Assembly (NCBI GenBank): GCA_900553145.1
Contig: USCL01000059.1
Coordinates: 1-15,904 of the forward strand
Direction of reading: 5' to 3'
Length of the DNA stretch: 15,904 nt
Origin: an uncultured Desulfovibrio sp.
GTDB lineage: Bacteria; Desulfobacterota; Desulfovibrionia; Desulfovibrionales; Desulfovibrionaceae
Shown here: positions 1 to 7,848 of the stretch, piece after piece
Position numbering within the stretch: the stretch's first letter is position 1
Layout of the letters: each line of letters begins with the position of its first letter
The notes under the pieces: model-generated
Seen by the model: the letters and a program-made list of their open reading frames with translations, nothing else
Told to the model about the DNA's origin: nothing
Database searches by the model: none
Program-made: the position numbers and the translations under genes

Positions 1-2
1 CC

Positions 3-626
3 AGAGTCGACACGGAACTTCCCTTTTTGTGGAACTTCGTTTCCCGGCAGGACTGGAGTGCAGCCAGCCAGTGCGTCAAACACTATTTTGAAAAGCTCAT
101 TCCCGGCGACATGGCCTTCGGCATCTGGCAGGATCATATGCAGAAGACTATGGAAAATCTTGGTTCATGCTGTCCGTCCGTCAACGCACTCGTACACATC
201 GCTAATCCTCTTCCCTGTGAAACACCGATGTTGACAAGTGTATGCGCCTATTACCACGCAGATCAGGTCGCCTGTCTTCTGTTCAAAGACAACAATTCTG
301 AAATGCAAAAATTGCTCCGACGGCACGCCGACGACAAATGGCCGACAGCGTTTGCGTCCCTCGTCAACCGCGAGCGGCACAGCGACGATATCAAGTCGTT
401 CCTGCCCTTCTCGCAGGGGCATGGAAACAGCGTGCTCGGCCTGCCCATTCTTCTCACGCTTCAGGCCTTTGAGCCGCAAACAATGTTTATCCCCGTTCCA
501 CCCGACCAGGACACTGTCTTTCACGTCCGCGAGCATCTTCATTTCGACGCCGAATGGTTTGAACAAGCCTCCTCCCTTACGGCTTACTGCTGCGCATCGA
601 AACGCTTCAGCATAAAGGAATCATGA
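3..626 (+). CDS. C-terminal end of an unrecognised gene directly upstream of druE-like helicase (5' truncated by window)
   Basis: The frame is open from the first complete codon of the window to a TGA at 624-626, giving about 207 residues. There is no convincing start: the only early candidate is a TTG at 27 with no ribosome binding site, and the first ATG codes for Met in a GDMAFG context well inside the frame. The gene therefore almost certainly begins to the left. I recognise no domain, catalytic motif or transmembrane segment in the visible part, which is a mixed, soluble-looking sequence with scattered Cys and Trp. Its stop overlaps the start of the helicase gene as ATGA (623-626), the hallmark of translational coupling, so the two products probably act together. 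If the helicase is DruE, this would be the C-terminus of the preceding Druantia subunit (DruH in type III, or another subunit in types I/II). That identity is inferred from position only. Confidence 0.75.
   Translation, partial: RVDTELPFLWNFVSRQDWSAASQCVKHYFEKLIPGDMAFGIWQDHMQKTMENLGSCCPSVNALVHIANPLPCETPMLTSVCAYYHADQVACLLFKDNNSEMQKLLRRHADDKWPTAFASLVNRERHSDDIKSFLPFSQGHGNSVLGLPILLTLQAFEPQTMFIPVPPDQDTVFHVREHLHFDAEWFEQASSLTAYCCASKRFSIKES
614..626 (+). promoter_or_regulatory. Ribosome binding site and ATGA stop/start overlap for the helicase gene
   Basis: AAAGGA at 614-619 lies 3 nt before the ATG at 623-625. The TGA of the upstream gene is 624-626, so the genes overlap by 4 nt and are probably translationally coupled. 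A second in-frame ATG two codons later (629) is possible but is less well spaced from the ribosome binding site. Confidence 0.7.
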
Positions 627-3600
627 GCATGCCTCTGTCGTATTTTTCCAGAATTTTCCCTCGCCTTCAGGAACGCATCCGGCAGGATGTGCCCTCCGCG
701 CTACCGCTAAACAATGATTCTCTGCGCCGCTGTCTGGACGCCATGCTCTCCTGTGCGCCGGGTGATGAAGGAAGTCTCACAAGCGACCCGGCATTTGAAG
801 CCATGTTCGGCTGGAAACAGGCAGACCTCAGCATGGCCGACCTTGCAGGGAACCTGCTGGATGAACGCCTGGCCCGCTGCCTCAACGAGCCGCCCGAGGA
901 ACTGCGGCAGGACTACGAGTTCCCGTCTTCTCGCAGGCCTTACACACACCAGCTTGAAGCCTGGAAAACTCTTTGCGGGAAGGAGCCTTCCTCCGCCGTC
1001 ATCAGCAGCGGCACGGGATCGGGGAAAACGGAATGCTTCATGATTCCCATCCTCGACAGGCTGGCCAGACAAAGCGCGGTACAGGGCGGCCCTCTGGAAG
1101 GGATACGGGCCCTTTTTCTCTACCCGCTCAACGCGCTCATCAGCAGTCAGCGCGATCGGCTCGACGCATGGACGCGGGGCTTTAACGGCAACGTACGTTT
1201 CTGCCTTTATAACGGTAAGACACCCCAAAGTCTGCCTGCTCATGAAAAGAGATGCGCCAACGAAGTGCGCTCTCGCGATGAGCTGCGCGCCAGTCCGCCC
1301 CCCATTCTTTTTACCAACGCTTCCATGCTGGAATACATGCTGGTGCGCACAGAAGACGCACCCATTCTGCAAAAATCCCAGGGCACGCTGGAATGGATAG
1401 TGCTCGATGAAGCACACTGCTATATAGGTTCCCAGGCCGCGGAACTCTCCCTTCTGCTACGCCGTGTACAGATGGCCTTCGGAGTGACTCCCGACACAGT
1501 GCGCTTTGTGGCCACATCCGCCACCATAGGCGATCCAAATGGTTCGACCGGATTGGAGCTGAAACGCTTTCTCGCAGACGTGGCGGGCGTTCCCGTCTCT
1601 CAAGTCACACTTATTGCGGGAGAAAGAATGATTCCCGTACTTCCCCCGCTGGAAGAAAAGCCCGCCATGCTGGAAGAGTTGGAAGGCATGGCTCCCGAAG
1701 AAGCCCAAAGTGCCGCTCGTCATGAAGCGCTCTGCCGCTCGAAAACGGCAAAAGTATTGCGTGCACTGTTTACCCGGGACAAAAACGTGGCATGCCTCTC
1801 CGAGGTACAGACTCTGCTGAAAAAAGAAGGCCTTCCTGCCGGCACAAATGTCGCCCTGCGCTGGCTCGACGTGCTTTCATGGACACGGGGAAGCGACGGC
1901 ACACCCTTTCTTCCTCTGCGCGCCCACATGTTTGGTCGGGGACTTTCCGGGATCTGGGCCTGCGCGGACCCAAACTGCCCGCACAAACAGAAAGATTTGC
2001 AGGACGACTGGCCTTACGGCGCGGTATGGACGGATCTGCGCGAGCACTGCACATGCGGAAGCCCTGTCTTTGAAATCGTCACGTGCAGAGGTTGCCGCAC
2101 GCCTTTCCTTCTGGCGCAGAAAAACGACCGCACCGATAGCGACGGACGGCCCGCAGAATTTCTCATGCAGAAGATACACTTGCTGGAGCCGGAATACGAG
2201 GATGACAGCCTCATCGACGAAGAAACGACCATGAGCCGCATTGTAGATTCCTACGCCATTCTGCTGGTACGGCCCGGTGCATCGTCAGTCTCCTTCTTTC
2301 TCGACAAGGAAACCTTCCGGCTCATGGACACGGACAACGGCCATGCCATCCGTGTTTCATTGAAGGAACCGAATCCCGACAAGGGCAGTCTTGCCTGTCC
2401 CCTCTGCCTGGAAACTTCGCGGGGGCATCAAGAATTCTATCATTACAACACAATCGGCACACCCTACCTGCAAAACACCATAGCTCCGGTACTTCTGGAG
2501 TTTGCTCCAGACGGCAAGGACCCCATGCAGCATCCCTTCCGGGGCCGCAAGATGCTCACCTTCAACGATAGTCGGCAGGGCACGGCGCGCTCGGCCATGA
2601 GCATGCAGCTCTTTTCCGAACTCACGCGCATACGCGGACTTCTCTATCATATCAGTCTGCAGGTCTGTCAGGACGGCAATGACGAAAAGATGGCCAAACT
2701 GCAGCAGGACATCGCTAAGCTTGAAGCATTGCCCGAAGAAACCCTGTCCGCTCTTCAGAACATTCTGGACGAAAAAAAGGCAGAGCTTACCAGTCTTGGG
2801 AACATGGTTCCCGTTACCTTCGACGACATAGCTAAAAAACTTCAGATCGAGCGTTCCAGCTTCGAGGCTCTGCTCCGAATCTATCAGGAAAAAGCGCCTG
2901 CGCTGTTTTCCGTAGGTTCCGGCACATCGGACTTTGCCAGGATGCTCATCTTCCGTGAATTCGGAAGACGACCGGCAAAAGCCGTCAATCTTGAAACGCT
3001 GGGGCTCATGGCCGTACGCTATCCGGCACTGGAGCAGGTAACTGCCGTTCCTCGGGAATTGAGTCGCGAAAATCTCACGCTGCAAGACTGGAAGGACTTT
3101 CTGAAAATTTGCCTCGACTTCGTGTTCCGGGCCAACGGCGCCACCGATTTCCCAAGAGAATGGAGAAAATGGCTGGGCATGACCTACAACCAGAACTTCA
3201 TGCTGCCCCCGGACAGGGAAGAGCACGGCAAGTTCCAACTTCTCTGGCCCCAGTGCCGCCGTAACAGACAGCACCGGCTTGTGCGCCTTCTCGAACGGGC
3301 GCTGCGCATAAACACCGAACACTGGGAACATGCCGACCTCATCGACAGTATTCTTCGTCAAGCATGGAACCAAATCACGAGCCTCCCCAAGCTCTGCTCA
3401 AGACACACGGACGGCGTTCTTCTGCAGCACTCTGCCATGAGCTTCGCGCCGCTGAAAAAAGTCCGCCTTTGCCCCTTCACGCGACGTTTTCTTGATACTG
3501 CATTTCTCGGTATTTCTCCCTATCTTCCCCGCAAGGGCGAACAAAACGCGTCCTGTCGGGAATATGCCATGCCTCTCTACCCTTCACCGTTCGAACCCAC

Positions 3601-6600
3601 TTCCGAAAGCGGCGTTCAAAAAGCCCGCGACTGGCTTTCGAAAAACAAGGACGTTCAGACGCTACGGCAGGCCGGACTTTGGTTTGCCGACCACGACAGT
3701 GTCGTGGAACTCACCCCTTATTTCAGGGCGCAGGAACATTCCGCCCAACTCCCGTCCGCTGAGTTGGATTTATGTACGCAAAAATTTCGGGAAGGAGACA
3801 TCAACGTGCTCTCTTGTTCCACCACCATGGAAATGGGCATAGACATCGGTGGCATTTCCATCGTAGGCATGAACAACGTACCTCCTCATCCGGCCAACTA
3901 TCTCCAGCGCTCCGGCCGTTCCGGCCGCCGAGGGGAAACGCGAGCACTCACCTTTACCATGTGCAAGAACAACCCTCACGAAATGGCGGCCTTTGCCAAC
4001 AGTCGCTGGGCCTTCGACACGTCCCTTTCCGTGCCCCGGGTATCGCTGAACAGCCCTGTCATAATGCAAAGGCACGTCAACGCCCTTCTACTCACGACCT
4101 TTCTCAAGGAACGGCAGCAGGAAGACGACAAAGATTTGGCCAAACTCTCGTGCGATGCCTTCTTCACCGGCAACAATCCGGCGGCTCGTCTCTTCTCCCT
4201 GCGCTTCAAAACGCTGAAAACAGACTCGCCCCTTCTGGAAAGCATACGTCTTTTATGTCGCAACAGCGTCTTCCAGAACGAACGCCCGGAAGCAATGGCT
4301 GAAAAAGCCGCCGAAGCCATGGACAGAGCGTACGAACGCTGGCACGGTGATTATGACATCCTGTGCCAAGAAGAAAAAAACATGCAGAGCGATGGCGGCA
4401 AGGAAAATTCCGCAGCCAAGAAGGCCGTTACCCTCCGCAAGGAGCGCATGGCCAAAGAGTATCTGCTCAAGGAACTCATCTCGCAGGAATTTCTACCCGC
4501 CCACGGATTCCCTCTTCATGTGGCCACGTTTGATACCATGTATCTTTCCCTTTTCCTGGAGCAGCAGCGACGAAAAAAAGAAAGCAGGGGAGAGGTGGAC
4601 AACCTGTTTTTACGCAGAGAACTGCCCAGTCGTTCTCTTTCTTCGGCACTCACCGAATATGCGCCCGGCAACAGTGTGGCCATCAACGGCCTTGTCTACG
4701 AATCGAGAGGCATAACCCTGAACTGGCATATTCCCGCCTCCGAAGAGGCCGCCGCGGAACTCCAGAACATACGAAGCCGCTGGAGATGCCGGAACTGCGG
4801 AAGCTTCGGCACGGCGGCCAGCCGTTCCCTGACGGCATGCAGCAACTGCGGCGCTCCCCTTACCAAAGAAAACTGGCATGAATATCTTGAACCTGCGGGC
4901 TTTGCCGTCGACTTTTTCAGGGAACCTTCCAATAACGTTGCGCTCGGCATGAAAGGTCTGAGTCACGCCGAGGCCAATGTATGCGCCTGCGGCCCGTGGA
5001 TATCCCTGGGGCTTCCCGAAACGGCCCGCTTCCGCTGCACCACGTCCGGCACGGTATTTCATCGCTCTCGCGGTCTTTACAGCAAGGGATACGCGGTATG
5101 CCTAGCCTGCGGCAGGGTAGAGTCCATCTCCGAAACAAGGGAAATACCCTCTGCCATAAAGCATCATAAAAAACTCCGTGGAGGGAAAAACGAAAACGAT
5201 CCCGCCAACCATATCTGCCCCGCCTGCCGGGAAGGTATGGAATGGAAAATAAAAGCACCTCTCTGGCTTGCCTGCGAAAGTAAAACCGACGTTTTGGAGC
5301 TACAGATACGAAAGGAAGACCAATCATGGCTCAACAATGAAGCACAGGCCTTTCCCATAGCTGTCGCCCTGCGCGATGCCTTGGCCGCGCGGCTCGGCAT
5401 TCAAACGGAAGAGATGGAATGTACCGTGGACACCCGCAGAAGAGAAGATGGCACGATCTGCACCTCCATCTTCGTCTTCGACAAAAATGCCGCAGGCTAC
5501 GCCTCTTCCGCCGGGGAGTACATGGTGGAACTTATGCGCGACGCGCACGATCGTCTGCTCTGCAAAGGTCATGGCTGCGAAACTGCCTGCCCCCACTGCA
5601 TCCTCAGCTTTGACCTGCGTTACCAGAGCCGGGAGCTCGACAGGCACAAGGGGTTGGAAGTACTCACGCCTGCATGGTTCACCCTGCTCGACCTTCCCTC
5701 GCAGGCGCGCATCTTCGGAGCTTCGACCGCAACGGAAACCATGCGTCTTGAAGAATCAGTGCTGTTCATATCCCTGCTGCATCCTGAGGCAACCATTCTC
5801 ATGCACCTCGGACCGAATTCTCTGTGGCTGCCCGGCGACGGTGACATGCTACACCTTTTGGACATTCTGAGGCTGCGGCAGGTACATGTTGAGCTGACAC
5901 TGGAGAAAGAATTTTACGACAGCTTCAGCCAGGAAGAACGCATGCTTCTTGCTCCCCTTATCCACGGCAACGTGACCTGCTCCGTTCTTGAGGGTGACTT
6001 TTCTCATCCTCATGCCCGTCTTGCCGTCACCATAGAAGACGGGCTGCTGCATCGCTGGGCCGTGTACGAAGAAGAGGAAAACCGCCTGTTGCTCAAAGGC
6101 TGCACGGAAGGCGATGCGGGCACGCGCAGACCGCTTCTGCAAAAGGATCTTCAGGCAAAATCCGGCAACAGCGCCATCGTGCAGATAGGAGGCAACGACA
6201 AGACTTCCGTCACAGACTTCGGCCCATGGCTGTGGCACAAACTGCGCCAGTCTCTTGAAAAAAATCTGGGGCTCGATCCCGTTGCCGCCCGGCGGCCCAT
6301 CACACGCATCCTGTTTTCCGACAGGTACTGCAATTCCCCCCTTACCACTGCCCTTCTCTACAGACTGCTGAGTCATCTGAAAGAGCTCTACGGCGAGGCA
6401 TGGACTTCCCCCACCTTCTTCGTCATGCTCGCAGACCGGATTTCCGGGGAGTACTCCCATGTGTGGGACGATTGGAGCCGTGCCACAGAGCGTGATGAAG
6501 CCGTCAGAGGATTGTTGAACGAACTGGGAACGGCCAAGGTAGTTCCCATGGATAAAAAAATGATGGCTCATGCCCGCTCCCTTCGGCTGGATTTTCAAGA

Positions 6601-6790
6601 CGGCACGGCACTGACCATCTGGCTTGACCAGGGACTCGGATTCCTCAAGGTAGAACGCAAATGTCCCGACCGGCTGTTCCCCTTCCATGAAACCTGCGAA
6701 GAACAGATCATTACGCTAAAGAATATGGAGCAGACTCTCGAAGTAGTTCCGGGAGGAACGGTCGTCAGCCTACAGTTGGGCAAAGTCTAA
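623..6790 (+). CDS. druE: DruE-like giant DEAH-box SF2 helicase with DUF1998 (Druantia antiphage defence)
   Basis: This 2,055-residue protein carries all the helicase motifs. A PYTHQ Q-motif-like segment is followed by Walker A GTGSGKT (residues 130-136), motif Ia YPLNAL, motif Ib TNASMLEYML, DEAH (262-265) and SAT (299-301). Lobe 2 has FNDSRQ (647-652), QEHSAQL (from 1037), TTMEMGIDIG (1067-1076) and QRSGRSGRRGE (1095-1105). Cys clusters that probably bind zinc sit at 447/452/476/478/488/491, 1389/1392/1406/1409 and 1493/1496/1532/1535. The Cys signature of DUF1998 falls at 1647/1652/1656/1659. About 390 residues after it match no domain I know. YPLNAL, QEHSAQL and DUF1998 define the helicase family shared by DISARM DrmA, Dpd DpdJ and DruE. 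A length near 2,000 residues fits DruE and is much longer than the DISARM or Dpd proteins. Druantia is known to protect against phages through an unresolved mechanism. The helicase call is nearly certain; the druE assignment is likely but unproven without the upstream genes. Confidence 0.7.
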   Translation: MSMPLSYFSRIFPRLQERIRQDVPSALPLNNDSLRRCLDAMLSCAPGDEGSLTSDPAFEAMFGWKQADLSMADLAGNLLDERLARCLNEPPEELRQDYEFPSSRRPYTHQLEAWKTLCGKEPSSAVISSGTGSGKTECFMIPILDRLARQSAVQGGPLEGIRALFLYPLNALISSQRDRLDAWTRGFNGNVRFCLYNGKTPQSLPAHEKRCANEVRSRDELRASPPPILFTNASMLEYMLVRTEDAPILQKSQGTLEWIVLDEAHCYIGSQAAELSLLLRRVQMAFGVTPDTVRFVATSATIGDPNGSTGLELKRFLADVAGVPVSQVTLIAGERMIPVLPPLEEKPAMLEELEGMAPEEAQSAARHEALCRSKTAKVLRALFTRDKNVACLSEVQTLLKKEGLPAGTNVALRWLDVLSWTRGSDGTPFLPLRAHMFGRGLSGIWACADPNCPHKQKDLQDDWPYGAVWTDLREHCTCGSPVFEIVTCRGCRTPFLLAQKNDRTDSDGRPAEFLMQKIHLLEPEYEDDSLIDEETTMSRIVDSYAILLVRPGASSVSFFLDKETFRLMDTDNGHAIRVSLKEPNPDKGSLACPLCLETSRGHQEFYHYNTIGTPYLQNTIAPVLLEFAPDGKDPMQHPFRGRKMLTFNDSRQGTARSAMSMQLFSELTRIRGLLYHISLQVCQDGNDEKMAKLQQDIAKLEALPEETLSALQNILDEKKAELTSLGNMVPVTFDDIAKKLQIERSSFEALLRIYQEKAPALFSVGSGTSDFARMLIFREFGRRPAKAVNLETLGLMAVRYPALEQVTAVPRELSRENLTLQDWKDFLKICLDFVFRANGATDFPREWRKWLGMTYNQNFMLPPDREEHGKFQLLWPQCRRNRQHRLVRLLERALRINTEHWEHADLIDSILRQAWNQITSLPKLCSRHTDGVLLQHSAMSFAPLKKVRLCPFTRRFLDTAFLGISPYLPRKGEQNASCREYAMPLYPSPFEPTSESGVQKARDWLSKNKDVQTLRQAGLWFADHDSVVELTPYFRAQEHSAQLPSAELDLCTQKFREGDINVLSCSTTMEMGIDIGGISIVGMNNVPPHPANYLQRSGRSGRRGETRALTFTMCKNNPHEMAAFANSRWAFDTSLSVPRVSLNSPVIMQRHVNALLLTTFLKERQQEDDKDLAKLSCDAFFTGNNPAARLFSLRFKTLKTDSPLLESIRLLCRNSVFQNERPEAMAEKAAEAMDRAYERWHGDYDILCQEEKNMQSDGGKENSAAKKAVTLRKERMAKEYLLKELISQEFLPAHGFPLHVATFDTMYLSLFLEQQRRKKESRGEVDNLFLRRELPSRSLSSALTEYAPGNSVAINGLVYESRGITLNWHIPASEEAAAELQNIRSRWRCRNCGSFGTAASRSLTACSNCGAPLTKENWHEYLEPAGFAVDFFREPSNNVALGMKGLSHAEANVCACGPWISLGLPETARFRCTTSGTVFHRSRGLYSKGYAVCLACGRVESISETREIPSAIKHHKKLRGGKNENDPANHICPACREGMEWKIKAPLWLACESKTDVLELQIRKEDQSWLNNEAQAFPIAVALRDALAARLGIQTEEMECTVDTRRREDGTICTSIFVFDKNAAGYASSAGEYMVELMRDAHDRLLCKGHGCETACPHCILSFDLRYQSRELDRHKGLEVLTPAWFTLLDLPSQARIFGASTATETMRLEESVLFISLLHPEATILMHLGPNSLWLPGDGDMLHLLDILRLRQVHVELTLEKEFYDSFSQEERMLLAPLIHGNVTCSVLEGDFSHPHARLAVTIEDGLLHRWAVYEEEENRLLLKGCTEGDAGTRRPLLQKDLQAKSGNSAIVQIGGNDKTSVTDFGPWLWHKLRQSLEKNLGLDPVAARRPITRILFSDRYCNSPLTTALLYRLLSHLKELYGEAWTSPTFFVMLADRISGEYSHVWDDWSRATERDEAVRGLLNELGTAKVVPMDKKMMAHARSLRLDFQDGTALTIWLDQGLGFLKVERKCPDRLFPFHETCEEQIITLKNMEQTLEVVPGGTVVSLQLGKV

Positions 6791-6849
6791 AAAACTGCCC
6801 GATACTGCATCCACGGGAACAAACACTATAGCGGAATATGAGGCGAAAC

Positions 6850-6878
6850 AGGAACCTCCGGCATAGCCGGGGGTTCTT
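6850..6878. repeat. Right-end hairpin of the IS200-type element; possible terminator for the helicase operon
   Basis: GAACCTCCGGC (6852-6862) and GCCGGGGGTTC (6866-6876) pair over 11 bp with one G-T wobble around an ATA loop. Two more outer pairs extend it to 13. It is followed on the + strand by TTCTTG, a weak T tract. The position 3' of tnpA and the short trinucleotide loop are typical of IS200 ends. Confidence 0.7.
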
Positions 6879-6952
6879 CTTGTGTACCTGTAAGGCTCTG
6901 TTACCAGCAGCGCCCTAGCAGGCACATGTGCGATCTGACATTTCCATTTCTG

Positions 6953-7411
6953 TTAATTGCGGCACGTAAACGGGCTTCCTGGGTATGACAAGCTCAGTTG
7001 GTCACCAGTTTTATCTGATTAGAGCTGGTGCTTGATGTAGTCTTGAATCTCGGTTTTGTTTTTTCCCACCATGTCAACGTAGTACCCACGACACCAAAAT
7101 TCACGATTACGATATTTGAACTTCAACTCACCGAACTGTTCGTAAATCATCAGACTGCTCTTGCCGTTAAGATACCCCATGAAACTTGACACGCTCATCT
7201 TGGGAGGAATTTCAAGCAGCATATGAATATGGTCAGGGCAACATTCCGCCTCTACTATTTTCACGTCTTTCTATTCACACAGTTTACGCAGAATTTCGCC
7301 AATGGCTCGTTTCTTTTCACCGTAGAAAACATGGCAGCGATATTTAGGCGCAAATACAATGTGATATTTGCAGTTCCAGCGCGTGTGAGCTAAACTTTTT
7401 ACGTCACCCAT
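6953..7411 (-). pseudogene. tnpA: IS200-type TnpA (Y1 HUH transposase) with two nonsense codons
   Basis: Reading from the ATG at 7409-7411 gives 152 codons, the usual length for an IS200 TnpA, ending in TAA at 6953-6955. The frame is interrupted twice. A TAG lies at 7271-7273 (codon 47, after KLCE, where relatives have Trp). A TAA lies at 7019-7021 (codon 131, after YIKHQL, where relatives have Glu). Past the second stop the frame still reads as typical C-terminus, with SYPGSPFT. The HUH motif (HIH, codons 61-63) and the presumed catalytic Tyr (codon 125, in DYIKHQ) are intact. The longest surviving open piece, from an internal Met, is about 81 residues. The family nicks and rejoins single-stranded ends through the Tyr. 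The two stops make this copy non-functional unless a helper transposase acts in trans. Confidence 0.85.
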
Positions 7412-7417
7412 TGTGAC

Positions 7418-7480
7418 CTCCTTTTGATTTGTTGACTCGCAGTTGCTAGACCGCGAGACCTTTTAACAAATCAAAAGGAG
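7418..7480. repeat. 16-bp inverted repeat masking the tnpA ribosome binding site
   Basis: CTCCTTTTGATTTGTT (7418-7433) is the exact reverse complement of 7465-7480. Between them CTCGC (7436-7440) and GCGAG (7453-7457) can form an inner stem. On the - strand the lower arm contains the AGGAGG that precedes the tnpA ATG, so the folded leader would hide it. Leader stem-loops that sequester the ribosome binding site are known for IS200. Confidence 0.65.
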
Positions 7481-7512
7481 TTTTACTGACATGGGCAAAG
7501 CTGTAATCTTTT

Positions 7513-7541
7513 GAGAATCCCGTGCCTAGCGCGGGGTTCTC
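7513..7541. repeat. Left-end hairpin of the IS200-type element
   Basis: GAGAATCCCGTGC (7513-7525) pairs with GCGCGGGGTTCTC (7529-7541) over 13 bp, two of them wobble, around a CTA loop. It lies upstream of tnpA near the presumed left end, matching the subterminal hairpin that TnpA recognises in this family. Confidence 0.7.
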
Positions 7542-7554
7542 TTTCATACAAGAA

Positions 7555-7593
7555 ACACGGCGCGTCAGGGTATATGTCCCGGTCACGCCGTGT
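7555..7593. terminator. Stem-loop downstream of the alpA pseudogene, possible bidirectional terminator
   Basis: ACACGGCG (7555-7562) and CGCCGTGT (7586-7593) form a perfect 8-bp stem, with GGG/CCC able to pair inside (7568-7570 with 7578-7580). On the - strand it follows the alpA remnant and is succeeded by TTTCTTGT. On the + strand it is followed by CTTT. The T tracts are short, so the terminator role is tentative. Confidence 0.45.
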
Positions 7594-7605
7594 CTTTGGA
7601 GTGCG

Positions 7606-7848
7606 TCAGGTAGCACACTCATATCTGGTGTACGACTCGTGTTTTCCCTCCTGCATAGGGTGCCGGGGAAGCTGCCTCATGAAAGCGGCAATATCCGAAG
7701 CCCTTCATACGGTGTCACGCGGTCCCTGCTTGATGGGCTTGGGGTAACGTCCATCCTTGCAGCCCTGCCACCATGCGCTCTTACTGATGGGAACTATCTT
7801 TAACACTTGGGACAAGCGTAAAGGGGATTCGTTTTCTATATTAAACAT
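7606..7848 (-). pseudogene. alpA: AlpA-family phage/island regulator, broken by a nonsense codon
   Basis: The ATG at 7846-7848 is preceded by GGAGG with 6 nt spacing. The 47 residues before the first stop contain the AlpA winged-helix signature: LRLSQVLKIVPISKSAWW, then GCKDGRYPKPIKQGPR. The codon after DTV is TGA (7705-7707), where relatives have the Trp of a TxWR motif (TGG to TGA). The same frame then continues as RASDIAAFMRQL, typical AlpA sequence, and runs to TGA at 7606-7608, so the original protein had about 80 residues. AlpA-type proteins are small DNA-binding activators of integrase or excision genes on P4-like islands and commonly neighbour the integrase, as the remnant at 8110-8280 does here. 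The truncated product keeps the recognition-helix region but loses the last helix, so residual binding cannot be excluded. Confidence 0.8.

Larger units (their letters stand above)
6840..7545 (-). mobile_element. IS200-type insertion sequence (IS200/IS605 family), decayed
   Basis: The element has the IS200 layout: one tnpA, no tnpB, and a hairpin near each end instead of inverted terminal repeats. Read on the - strand, the left-end hairpin is 7513-7541, the tnpA pseudogene 6953-7411 and the right-end hairpin 6850-6878. Exact ends are not determined; the given limits are a few bases outside the hairpins. IS200-group elements transpose as single strands with a Y1 transposase and make no target duplication. 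It sits directly behind the helicase gene, whose stop is about 50 bp away, so the right-end hairpin may also terminate that operon's transcript. Confidence 0.8.

Noticed and set aside
27..29. TTG start for the first gene
   Set aside because: The frame is open to the window edge and there is no ribosome binding site; the gene continues upstream.
2357..3373. 338-codon frame antisense to the helicase (also 707-1417 and 5849-6688)
   Set aside because: These overlap helicase sequence that carries conserved motifs throughout; the antisense products show no motif.
623..6790. DISARM DrmA or Dpd DpdJ as the identity of the helicase
   Set aside because: They share the motifs and DUF1998, but from memory are several hundred residues shorter, and no methyltransferase, PLD protein or 7-deazaguanine gene is visible. 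Not fully excluded without the upstream genes.
7491..7514. Seven-codon + strand mini-frame after AAGGAG
   Set aside because: AAGGAG is simply the other arm of the IS inverted repeat; a seven-codon frame ending in TGA has no independent support.
7511..7803. + strand frames of 78 and 93 codons
   Set aside because: They are antisense to the alpA remnant and IS end and show no recognisable pattern.
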